Shown here: piece by piece, positions 26,980-35,012 of the stretch
Layout of the letters: every line of letters starts with the position of its first letter
Numbering within the stretch: the stretch's first letter is position 1
DNA from: Microbacterium sp. nov. GSS16
GTDB lineage: Bacteria > Actinomycetota > Actinomycetes > Actinomycetales > Microbacteriaceae
Assembly (NCBI RefSeq): GCF_028198145.1
Contig: NZ_CP116338.1
Span: 496,001-560,000 of the forward strand
Length of the DNA: 64,000 bases
Direction of reading: 5' to 3'
The notes under the pieces: model-generated
Database searches by the model: none
Seen by the model: the letters and a program-made list of their open reading frames with translations, nothing else
What the model was told of the DNA's origin: nothing
Made by a program: the position numbers and the translations under genes

Positions 26980-27029
26980 ATCCTAACTCGGGCGTGTTCC
27001 GCTCCCGATGGGGAGAGTTACCCATCGGG
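26980..27029 (-). promoter_or_regulatory. Promoter with inverted-repeat operator, T7SS main operon
   Basis: CCCGATGGG (27004-27012) and CCCATCGGG (27021-27029) form a perfect 9-bp inverted repeat around an 8-base centre. On the minus strand TAGGAT at 26985-26980 is a good -10, 21 bp downstream of the 20-bp core 27007-27026. The predicted start is near 26973, with a 56-base leader. The core shares 16 of 20 bases with 2671-2690. It also lies 12 bases after the stop of the gene at 27041, so a terminator role cannot be excluded. Confidence 0.6.
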
Positions 27030-27040
27030 GCGTCTCGGCG

Positions 27041-27607
27041 TCAGCCCAGCAGTGCGACGCCCAGAGTCACGAGGCCCACGACCGAGATCAGGCAGGCGAC
27101 CGCGACGGAGGCGACGACGACGACGCCCGCTCGCCTGTCTCTGCGCACGATCGAGGTCTTGACGACCGCAGTGTCGCGGGTCGGGGCTGCGCCGGCGGTG
27201 ACCGTCGGAGGTCGCGACGGCACGATCGGCGCCGGACGCGGCTTGTAGATCGCGGGTGTCGGCTCGGACCCGCTTCGCCGGGGCGGCGCGACGACGGTGT
27301 CGGCGATCGACGACTCGGCGTCGGCGGCGGCTTCCCGGGATCGGACGACGATCGTGTCGGCGATCGACGCGTCGGCAGTCGACGCGTCGGCACCGCTGCG
27401 ATCGATCACGACCGTGCGCTCATCCGCACCCCCGCGGTCGATCACGACCGTGCGCTCATCGAGTTCGTCAGCGTCGGAGTGCCGGACCGATCCGACCGAT
27501 CCGTCGGAGGCGTCGGAGGCGTCGGAGGCGTCGGAGCCGACGTCGCGTCGGCGACGCGAGCGTCGCGTCGGCTCCCCCGCCTCGGAGTCGGGTCGGTGTC
27601 CGCCCAT
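27041..27607 (-). CDS. Small tail-anchored protein with repeated Thr motifs
   Basis: A 188-aa protein with a basic start, an acidic Ser/Asp stretch (SDASDASDASDG, encoded by 9-bp repeats near 27506-27540), two near-identical ADERTVVIDR-type units, further ADTIVV, ADTVVAPP and DTAVV motifs, a Pro-rich segment and a C-terminal membrane helix (about 165-188). The ATG at 27607 lies one base after the PP2C stop (TGACATG). The repeated Thr-Val-Val motifs look like kinase substrates for FHA binding. It has no close relative that I recognise. Last gene of the second module. Confidence 0.75.
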   Translation of the reverse strand: MGGHRPDSEAGEPTRRSRRRRDVGSDASDASDASDGSVGSVRHSDADELDERTVVIDRGGADERTVVIDRSGADASTADASIADTIVVRSREAAADAESSIADTVVAPPRRSGSEPTPAIYKPRPAPIVPSRPPTVTAGAAPTRDTAVVKTSIVRRDRRAGVVVVASVAVACLISVVGLVTLGVALLG

Positions 27608-27608
27608 G

Positions 27609-28436
27609 TCAGCCTCGCCTGCGCACAGGCACCGTGGTGCTCTCGAGCATGGAGTCGGTTCGCGACTCCGAGGGCATGCGATTGTCGGTCGCGTCGTCCG
27701 AAGCCCGCATCGCTCCACCGGCGACCACGTCGATCACGATCACCGAGATGTTGTCGCGCCCGCCCGCCTCTTTGGCACGGCGCACGAGGGCCTCGGTCGC
27801 CGTCTCCGGCCGACCGCACATGGTCAGCGTGGCACGGATGCTCTCGTCGCTGATCTCTCCACTGAGCCCGTCCGAGCAGATCAGGAGGCGCTCGCCGTCG
27901 ACGACCGGCACAAGCCAGCTGTCCGCGATGCTGTCCGCGGCGCCCACCGCTCGGGTGATCACGTTGCGCTGCGAGAAGTCGGCCAGATTCTCGGGGCGCA
28001 GCTCGCCGGCATCCACCAGCTCCTGTCCGAGCGAATGGTCGACGGTCAGCTGCTCGAGGCTCGAGCCGCGATGCCGGTACACGCGCGAGTCGCCGACGTT
28101 GAAGACCAGCCAGTGCGGGGCGCTCTCGTGCTCCACCAGCGCGACGGCCGCGACCGTACTCCCCGCGCCGCGGGCGTGCTGCGCCGAGATCGCCGACACC
28201 CTCTCATTCGCGCGCGCCAGCGCGGCGCCGATCTCCTCCATAGAGACGGGGTGTCCCGCCAGTGGCGCGAACGCCTCGACCACGGCGGCGCTCGCCTTGT
28301 CTCCGGCGTCGTGCCCTCCCATACCGTCGGCCACGAGGAACACCGGTGACTGCGCCAGCATCGCGTCTTCGTTGATCTCGCGTCTCAGGCCGACGTCGGT
28401 GAGAGCCGCGACGTTGAGCACGACGTCTGTCGTCAC
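27609..28436 (-). CDS. PP2C-family Ser/Thr phosphatase, second module
   Basis: A 275-aa PP2C phosphatase with NEDA, VADGMGGHDAGDKAS, GDSRVYR, CSDGLS and GGRDNISVIVIDV, all in the family order and spacing. Start is GTG at 28436, overlapping the FHA stop as GTGA. The C-terminus ends DSMLESTTVPVRRRG, a motif like the LEST site in front of the FHA domain of the first module. It is the counterpart of the phosphatase at 13948-14757 and should oppose the kinase at 40928-42055. Confidence 0.92.
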   Translation of the reverse strand: MTTDVVLNVAALTDVGLRREINEDAMLAQSPVFLVADGMGGHDAGDKASAAVVEAFAPLAGHPVSMEEIGAALARANERVSAISAQHARGAGSTVAAVALVEHESAPHWLVFNVGDSRVYRHRGSSLEQLTVDHSLGQELVDAGELRPENLADFSQRNVITRAVGAADSIADSWLVPVVDGERLLICSDGLSGEISDESIRATLTMCGRPETATEALVRRAKEAGGRDNISVIVIDVVAGGAMRASDDATDNRMPSESRTDSMLESTTVPVRRRG

Positions 28437-30100
28437 GAACCGGACTCCACGGCCACGTGCATCCCGACCTCGCCGAGAATGAAGCGTCCGGCACCGATCA
28501 CGCTCTCGCCCGGATCGAGCAGGGTCTCGGCGCCGTCGTCCGCCACGACGACGACGCCGTTCGTCGAACGCAGATCGGTGAGACGCCACTCGTCGCCCTG
28601 GACGACGAGCCGGGCGTGGGTCTTCGACAGCGTGCGCGTGCGATCGGGGATGGGCAGGCGCTGCTCGCCCGGCTGTCCCTCGGGGTTGCGGCCGATGACG
28701 ATGCTCGTCGCCGAGAGCGCGAAGCGGCGTCCGTCGTCGAGCACGAGAACGCGTCGCGCCCCGCGTCGGCGGGATACGACCACTGTCGCGTCGAATTCCT
28801 CGTCTTCGTCCTGGGTGCCGGTGGCGGGGCCCGCGACCGCTCCGGACGGGACGGTCGACGCGGGCGTGTTCAGCGACGGCACCGGACGGACCTGCGCGAC
28901 CAGGTCGGCTCGGGTCACGGGGGGAGCCGCCGGAGCGTCCGAGGGCGGTGCGAACGGCGAGCCGGCACCGCTGGCGCGCAGCGCCGCCGGCGGCGCGTCC
29001 ACCGTGTCGGCCGTCGCGAAGTCGGAGGAGGGCGAGTGATCCGTCGCCGGATCGGCCGGAGTCGCGGGGGCGGGACGCGTGAGCGGCGCGGCCGGCGGAG
29101 CGGCCGGTGAACTCGCCGGCGGAGTCGCCGGGGCGGCAGCCGGCGGGACGATCGGCGGAATCGCCGGGGCGGCAGCCGGCGGGACGATCGGCGGAATCGC
29201 CGGCGCGGCGGCCGGCGGAGTCGCCGGGGCGGCAGCCGGCGGAGCCTCGGGGGTCACTTCCGGTTGAGTGGATGGCACGGGAGGCTGATGCAGGAGACGC
29301 GCCGATGCGCGAGTCTGCGGCGCATCCGCAGGAGCAGGCGCGGCAGGCGGAGCGGGCGCCGGAGGGGGCGGGGGCGGCGCGGACGCCGTCGCCTGCCCCG
29401 ACGTCCATGGAACCGCCTCGATCAACGGTGCCGAGTCGCCGCGCTGCGGAGCATGCGCCGGAGCGGCCGGAGCCGCGGTCTCGAGCGGGGGAGCCAGCGG
29501 CGGCACGACCGACGCCGGGTGCGCATCGGCGGTGCGAGTCGCCGTGCCGCTGCCCGCCGCTGACGTCGGTGCCGACGGCGCGACCGATCCGGGGGGCAGG
29601 ATCGGCGGGGCCAGGTAGCCATGTGCGTCGGTCGCCGGAGCGTCCGCAGGCTTGCGAAGCGGTCCGGGGCGGATGCCCGCGAGCCGATCGCCCTCGGGGT
29701 AGGGCGGCGGTCCGACGACCAGCACCGTCGCCCAGACGGGCGGGAGCAGCACGGCCAGCACGGTCATGCCGGCTCCCCGGTTGAACCGCTGATCGATGCG
29801 GTGCACCGCGACGATCTTCACGTACAGTCCGTACAGCTGCACGACGGGGATGAACAGCAGGACGGCGTTCCATGCGGGCATGCCGCCGAGGGTGAGGATC
29901 GTCGCCTCGTTGAGGACGGGAATCCAGCCCTTCCAGCCCTCCTCGCCCAGGCGCGTGAACAGCTTCGACAGGGCGATGGCGTACCAGATGTACAAGCCCA
30001 GACCCACGATGAGATACGCCGCTATCGCGACGAGCATCGCCGACGGCATCCCGCCCCCGGCCGCCGTCTCGAACGGGCGCGGATCTGCGAGCGCATTCAT
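28433..30100 (-). CDS. Membrane FHA protein, second module
   Basis: A 555-aa protein. The N-terminus (about 18-145) carries about four membrane helices with a DUF5684-like pattern (GWKGWIPVLNEATIL, FIPVVQLYGLY). Residues 160-440 are a Pro/Ala-rich linker with 12-residue AIPPIVPPAAAP repeats. EEFDATVVVSRRR near 455 is a likely phosphothreonine site, and the C-terminal FHA domain (about 460-555) has IVIGRNPEG, LSKTHARL and STNGV. The ATG at 30100 overlaps the transglutaminase-like stop as ATGA. It takes the place of the RDD-FHA proteins of the first module. Confidence 0.88.
   Translation of the reverse strand: MNALADPRPFETAAGGGMPSAMLVAIAAYLIVGLGLYIWYAIALSKLFTRLGEEGWKGWIPVLNEATILTLGGMPAWNAVLLFIPVVQLYGLYVKIVAVHRIDQRFNRGAGMTVLAVLLPPVWATVLVVGPPPYPEGDRLAGIRPGPLRKPADAPATDAHGYLAPPILPPGSVAPSAPTSAAGSGTATRTADAHPASVVPPLAPPLETAAPAAPAHAPQRGDSAPLIEAVPWTSGQATASAPPPPPPAPAPPAAPAPADAPQTRASARLLHQPPVPSTQPEVTPEAPPAAAPATPPAAAPAIPPIVPPAAAPAIPPIVPPAAAPATPPASSPAAPPAAPLTRPAPATPADPATDHSPSSDFATADTVDAPPAALRASGAGSPFAPPSDAPAAPPVTRADLVAQVRPVPSLNTPASTVPSGAVAGPATGTQDEDEEFDATVVVSRRRGARRVLVLDDGRRFALSATSIVIGRNPEGQPGEQRLPIPDRTRTLSKTHARLVVQGDEWRLTDLRSTNGVVVVADDGAETLLDPGESVIGAGRFILGEVGMHVAVESGS
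29125..29220 (+). repeat. Intragenic 36-bp tandem repeat
   Basis: Two exact 36-bp units (29125-29160 and 29161-29196) and a degenerate third encode the Pro/Ala linker repeat of the second-module FHA protein. Exact identity suggests recent duplication by slippage. Confidence 0.85.
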
Positions 30101-32634
30101 GCGTCCTCCTCCTGCCGGCGCGCGCCGGCCACTGTGAGCGTATCGAGCACCGGCTTGCGCGCGGAAAGCGCAGGCTTTCGAGGCGAGCGGATCCGTTCGA
30201 GGAACGATCGCATCCGCAGCCGGCTGCGCAGCCGTCGCCACCGTCGGCTGCCGCGGTCGAGCTCCGACCGCTCGCGATCGACGATCTCCCACGCCACCGC
30301 GGCATCGGCATCGGCCGGGGGTTGCGGGGAGAAGACTGCCGTGTCGACGAGTCGGGCCAGCTGTCCGGCCGCCAGACGGGTCGCCGCCTCGGCCCGCTGA
30401 ACGCGCGTGCCGTCGCCGGGCATCGTCACACCGTGGTCGAGGTAGAGGTCGACCAGTTCCTCCCAGGCGCCGACGAGACGGAGTTCGGCGTCGCCGGACG
30501 CGCGGCGACGCCGACGGAGCATCTTGGCGATGAGCAGCGTCAGCAGGGGCAGGATCAGCAGCAGCGCGACGAGCAGGCTGATCGCGACCGTGCGGATCAC
30601 GGGCAGGAACTCCGCGAGCAGGGGCTGCTCGCTCTCATCGAGCGGTGCAGCGTCGGCCTGCGAGTCGTTCTGCGCCTGGGGCGGATCGAGCGCCTCGCTG
30701 CGCGGCTGCTCGGGGATCGTCGGATGCTCGGGAAGCTGCTCGCCCTCGGTGATCGTGCTGGGCAGCATAGCGAACTGCGGCGTCACGTCGACGGCGACCC
30801 ACTCGGCGTCAGGAGCGCGCACCTCGACCCAGGCGCTCATGCTTCCGCCGGTGCAGACGTCGGTGCACGCGGCGACGCCGGGAACATCCTCCGCGGCGGC
30901 GAGGCGCGCGCCGATGACGACCCGTGATTCGAAGCCCCAGTACCTGGCCAGCAGAGCCGCCGCCGCAGCGAACTGCTCGTCGTCGCCGACCGCCGAGACG
31001 AGCATCTCGGGGGGCGCATCGGATCCGACCTTCACCTCCTGCCGGCGCAGTGAGGCGAACACCTCCTCGACTCGAGCCGAGGAGTGCCCCGCGTAGCTCG
31101 CGGCGAAGGAGTACCCCTCCGACTCCAGCGCCGAGATCCATCCGGACGCGGCCGCGTCGTCGAGCAGCGCGTGGCTCAGGTAGCCTCTCGAGCGCAGCCG
31201 GTCGACCAGCTGGAGATATCCCGCTCCGGTGCGTGACTGCCCTTGCAGCTGCGCCCAGTCGACGAGCTCGGGGTGTGCCTCGGCATCCAGCAGCGACTGC
31301 CCGCCCTCTGTCGCCGAGAGGTCGTCCCGGCCATCCGCGGAGGGCGCAGCGACCACCGCATAGCGATCACCGGCCACCAGGCCCCTGCCGCCGCCGGGCG
31401 CCTCCGCGATCGTGATCGCCGTGTCTCCTGCGTCGTCGACGTGGAATCCGTCGGCCAGCGCGTCGGCTCGCTCCCCCGCGAACTGCGGCGCGGCGACGAG
31501 GGCGCCGGGCACCGGCATCCAGATGCCGCGATAGCCGTCGCCGATCGTGATCTCCAGCTCGGCGCGTTCCGACCCCGCCGCGCTCGTGCGCGGCAGGCGG
31601 CTGAAGCGGGTGTCGGGCGAGACGTGGAAGTCCTGACCGTCGTACCGGTCGAGCGTGACCAGCCGGATGCGGTCGATCGCGCCCGTGTCGCCGTCGATGC
31701 TCAGCACGGTCTCGTCGAGACGATCCTGCGCGAACCACGACCGGTACGACGCGAGCGGACTCGGCTGCTCACGCACCACGACCATCGGCTCCACCGCATC
31801 GCGCAGCACCGAGCGGTCCGACCAGCCCGCCGCCGCAGGTGCCACGAGTGCGCCGGCGACGAGCGCGGCGACCACGAGAGAGCCGGCGAGCAGACGACGG
31901 CGCACGGCGGCCCAGACCGGAGTGCCGCGACGGGCGATGCCGTGAGCGGCCACCGCGCGCAGAGCGGCCGCCCGCTGCAGCCTGGTTCGTCCGATCAGCC
32001 AGGCGAGGGATGCCATGAAGAGCGCCACCCCGATGGCCAGCTCACGGGGTGCCGCGATCGACACGGGGCCCAGGGTCAGGGTGCGGCTCGGTGCCGAGAG
32101 GCCGAAGGCGACGCCGAAGACGCACATCGCCGCGACCACGACGACCGCGGCTGCAGCGCCGCGCCCGGGGTGCAGCGCGAAGAGAGTGGCGAGGAATGCG
32201 CCGAACAGACTGACGATCAACAGGGGAACGAGCACGGCCTGGTACTCGCCGAGCGGTGGGGCGAGCGTGAGGATCTGCTTCCAGCCGACGACGACGCCCA
32301 GCACCGCGTCGCGCAGCGCCGCGGTGAACGCCGAGGCGGAGGCCAGGCCGGACGGCACCGCGAGGGGCACGGCGAGCACGAGGTACGCGGCGAACGCCGC
32401 CACGGTGCCGAGCACCGCACCCAGGCGACGCGCACGCACGAGCGCTCCCAGCGCGATGCCGGTGAGCCCGCCCACCGCGGCTACGATGATCGCCCGCGGA
32501 GTCTCGTACACCGGCCACGCGGCCGCGGCCGTCAGAGCCACGCCGATGAGCAGATAGCCGAGACTCCACAGCGTCAGGGCCCGTGAACGCAGCGGGCGGC
32601 GATGAGCTCGTGCGGCGGCATCCTTCCCGCTCAT
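30097..32634 (-). CDS. TgpA-type transglutaminase-like protein lacking Cys and His, second module
   Basis: An 845-aa membrane protein with about seven N-terminal membrane helices (20-225), an extracytoplasmic core, one helix near 700 and a cytoplasmic tail, the same plan as the protein at 16136-18523. The core reads GDDEQFA (Asp 552 at the catalytic Cys position) and SMSAWVE (Ser 600 where the catalytic His belongs); only the Asp in VDVTP is kept. Two Cys (CTDVC) sit in an insertion between these motifs and may form a disulfide. It cannot work as a transglutaminase or protease of the usual type. Overlaps DUF58 and FHA genes. Confidence 0.88.
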   Translation of the reverse strand: MSGKDAAARAHRRPLRSRALTLWSLGYLLIGVALTAAAAWPVYETPRAIIVAAVGGLTGIALGALVRARRLGAVLGTVAAFAAYLVLAVPLAVPSGLASASAFTAALRDAVLGVVVGWKQILTLAPPLGEYQAVLVPLLIVSLFGAFLATLFALHPGRGAAAAVVVVAAMCVFGVAFGLSAPSRTLTLGPVSIAAPRELAIGVALFMASLAWLIGRTRLQRAAALRAVAAHGIARRGTPVWAAVRRRLLAGSLVVAALVAGALVAPAAAGWSDRSVLRDAVEPMVVVREQPSPLASYRSWFAQDRLDETVLSIDGDTGAIDRIRLVTLDRYDGQDFHVSPDTRFSRLPRTSAAGSERAELEITIGDGYRGIWMPVPGALVAAPQFAGERADALADGFHVDDAGDTAITIAEAPGGGRGLVAGDRYAVVAAPSADGRDDLSATEGGQSLLDAEAHPELVDWAQLQGQSRTGAGYLQLVDRLRSRGYLSHALLDDAAASGWISALESEGYSFAASYAGHSSARVEEVFASLRRQEVKVGSDAPPEMLVSAVGDDEQFAAAAALLARYWGFESRVVIGARLAAAEDVPGVAACTDVCTGGSMSAWVEVRAPDAEWVAVDVTPQFAMLPSTITEGEQLPEHPTIPEQPRSEALDPPQAQNDSQADAAPLDESEQPLLAEFLPVIRTVAISLLVALLLILPLLTLLIAKMLRRRRRASGDAELRLVGAWEELVDLYLDHGVTMPGDGTRVQRAEAATRLAAGQLARLVDTAVFSPQPPADADAAVAWEIVDRERSELDRGSRRWRRLRSRLRMRSFLERIRSPRKPALSARKPVLDTLTVAGARRQEEDA

Positions 32635-34004
32635 CGCAGCGCTCCCCTGGCCAGCATCCTCGGCAGGTCGCCCAGCGCGCCGAGGGTCAGCACGGAGAGC
32701 TCGCGGGCATTGCGCAGCGTCGGCTCCGCGCCGAGTTCGCTGCGCACCGCGACGGCCGAGGCTGCGGCGGGCAGCCGCACGGCGGCGTGCCGGAGCCGGC
32801 CGGTGGGCACCTGCGATCCGGTGAGCAGGAAGGCGATCGAGAGGTCGGGGTAGGCCTGCGCGGTCAGGGCGGCGACGGCCTCGAGGCGCATCACGTCGTC
32901 AGCGAGATCGAGCGTCGAGGTGCCGTCGAGCAGCGTCCGCGGCGTGAGCGTCGAGAGGGTCCTGATCGACTGGGTCGTCGTCGCGCCGTGATCTGAGATG
33001 ACCCCGCTGACGGCGAACAGCACGTCACGGCCCTCGAAGACGCCCTGCAGGGCGAGCGACGCCGCCGCGCTGACCGTGTTCTCGAACTCGTCGTCGCCGT
33101 CGTACGAGTCGGCAGCGAGATCGAGCAGAACGGCGATGCGCGCGTGGCGCGACTCCTCGTACTGGCGCACCATGAGCCGACCGGTCTTCGCGGTCGACTT
33201 CCAGTGCACGTGGCGCTGCGAATCGCCGACCACGTACTCGCGCACGGCGTGGAACGACAGATCCGCATCGGTGAGGGTGCTGCTGGGAGTGCCCTCGAGA
33301 TCGCGGATGAGACCCGCGGCGGTGCTCGGGATGGCGACGGTGACCGGATGCACGTGAATGCGCTGCACCTCCGGCCAGCTGAGCTCCCGGCGCAGCAGCC
33401 CGATCGGGTCTCCGCGGGTGATGGTCATCGGACCGACGTCGATCACCCCGCGATGGTGCGCGGCGATCGTCAGCTCCTCGCCGTGCTGTGCGCCGGGCCG
33501 CAGCAGCGGCACGTGCGCCTCGATCAGCCCGTCGCCGACCGGCACGTCGACGACGCCGGGCAACGACAGGCGCGAGCCGTGGTTCTGCACATCGAGGGTC
33601 GCTGCGATCTCGGATCCGGCCACCACGCGATCCCGGTCGAGCACGAGCCCGATGCGGTAGTCGTGCGCGCCGAGCACGAACGGCACGCACAGCACGAGCA
33701 GAGTGAGGGCGATGGCGGCGACCGCCCACGCCTCCACCCAGCCGACCGCGAGGCCCGCGACTGCCCCGAGCACGACTGCGGCGACGACGAGCGCGCCGGC
33801 CGCCGTGACCGTCTCCTGCGCCCATGCGCCCGCCAGACGCCCCGCGCGGCCGAGGGCCCGCAGCGCGCGGCGCGCGCCGGACACCGCACCTCGGACGGTG
33901 CCGCGCTGCGTCGTGGTGGCGTACCGCGTGACCGTGGAGGTGCGAGTGGACGTGCTCGTGCGAGCCGCCGCCCTCGTGATCCGCGATTCGGTGCTGAAGC
34001 TCAC
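32631..34004 (-). CDS. DUF58 domain protein, second module
   Basis: A 457-aa protein with a Ser/Thr/Arg-rich N-terminus (about 1-40), two membrane helices near 68-110 and the DUF58 signature HVHWKSTAKTGRLMVRQYEE near 275. Start is GTG at 34004, overlapping the MoxR stop as GTGA. Partner of the MoxR protein upstream. It is clearly diverged from the first-module copy, so the duplication is old or the module was acquired separately. Confidence 0.9.
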   Translation of the reverse strand: MSFSTESRITRAAARTSTSTRTSTVTRYATTTQRGTVRGAVSGARRALRALGRAGRLAGAWAQETVTAAGALVVAAVVLGAVAGLAVGWVEAWAVAAIALTLLVLCVPFVLGAHDYRIGLVLDRDRVVAGSEIAATLDVQNHGSRLSLPGVVDVPVGDGLIEAHVPLLRPGAQHGEELTIAAHHRGVIDVGPMTITRGDPIGLLRRELSWPEVQRIHVHPVTVAIPSTAAGLIRDLEGTPSSTLTDADLSFHAVREYVVGDSQRHVHWKSTAKTGRLMVRQYEESRHARIAVLLDLAADSYDGDDEFENTVSAAASLALQGVFEGRDVLFAVSGVISDHGATTTQSIRTLSTLTPRTLLDGTSTLDLADDVMRLEAVAALTAQAYPDLSIAFLLTGSQVPTGRLRHAAVRLPAAASAVAVRSELGAEPTLRNARELSVLTLGALGDLPRMLARGALR

Positions 34005-34966
34005 GCAGTTCCGTTCTCGCTCGGCGGGTCGACGTCGAGCAGGATCTGCCCGATGACCGCGATCGCCGTGACCCCGTCGAACTCCGCTTCGGGTTCGAGC
34101 ACGAGGCGGTGGGCGAGCGCGACGACGGCGAGCTCCCGCACGTCGTCGGGGGTGACGAAGGTGCGCCCGTTCTTCGCCGCCCAGGTCATCACGAGCCGGG
34201 AGAGGGCGAGCGCGCCGCGCACGCTGACGCCGAGACGCACCTCGGATGCCCGTCGGGTCGCGTCGACGATGCGCATGATGTAGTCCGAGATCAGCGGGTT
34301 GACGTAGACGCTCCTGGCGATCTCACCCATGGTCAGCAGGGTGTCGGTGCCGACGAGCGGGGCGAGCTTCTTCTGCGGCTCGGGTGCCGCCTGCAGGATC
34401 CGCATCGTGGCCGCGTCGTCCGGGTACCCGATCGATGTCTTGATCATGAAGCGGTCGAGCTGCGCCTCAGGCAAACGGTACGTGCCGCCCTGCTCGATCG
34501 GGTTCTGCGTCGCGAGCACGAGGAACGGCGAGCCGACGGCGCGGCTGACACCGTCGACCGTGACCGTTCCCTCCTCCATCACCTCGAGCAGCGCGGACTG
34601 CGTCTTCGGGCTCGCGCGGTTGATCTCGTCGGCGAGCACGATGTTGGCGAACACCGGCCCGGCGTGGAACTCGAACTCGCCCTCCTTCTGGTCGTACACC
34701 GTGATGCCGGTCACATCGCCCGGCAGCAGGTCGGGCGTGAACTGGATCCGGGCGCTCGTGCCGGTGACCGTCTGCGCGATCGATCGCGCGAGTGCCGTCT
34801 TCCCCGTGCCGGGGAAGTCCTCGAGCAGCACGTGGCCGCCGGTCACCGCCGTCGCGAGGACGAGCTCGATCACGTGCCGCTTGCCGAGGATCGCCTGCTC
34901 GACGTTCTCGGAGAGGAGCGAGAACGTCTCGGAGAACCAGGAGGCCTGTTCGGGGGCGATGGTCAT
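34001..34966 (-). CDS. MoxR-family AAA+ ATPase, second module
   Basis: A 321-aa AAA+ protein with Walker A FPGTGKTALARS, Walker B VLADEINRASPKTQ and sensor ATQNPIEQGGTYRLPEAQ, all intact. The ATG at 34966 follows GAGGATGCTGC. It lies 46 bases after the second giant gene and overlaps DUF58. Same role as the first-module MoxR. Confidence 0.93.
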   Translation of the reverse strand: MTIAPEQASWFSETFSLLSENVEQAILGKRHVIELVLATAVTGGHVLLEDFPGTGKTALARSIAQTVTGTSARIQFTPDLLPGDVTGITVYDQKEGEFEFHAGPVFANIVLADEINRASPKTQSALLEVMEEGTVTVDGVSRAVGSPFLVLATQNPIEQGGTYRLPEAQLDRFMIKTSIGYPDDAATMRILQAAPEPQKKLAPLVGTDTLLTMGEIARSVYVNPLISDYIMRIVDATRRASEVRLGVSVRGALALSRLVMTWAAKNGRTFVTPDDVRELAVVALAHRLVLEPEAEFDGVTAIAVIGQILLDVDPPSENGTA

Positions 34967-35012
34967 GCAGCATCCTCTCGGAGTGGGCTGGCGGCGGGTG
35001 CGCCGCCGAAGG

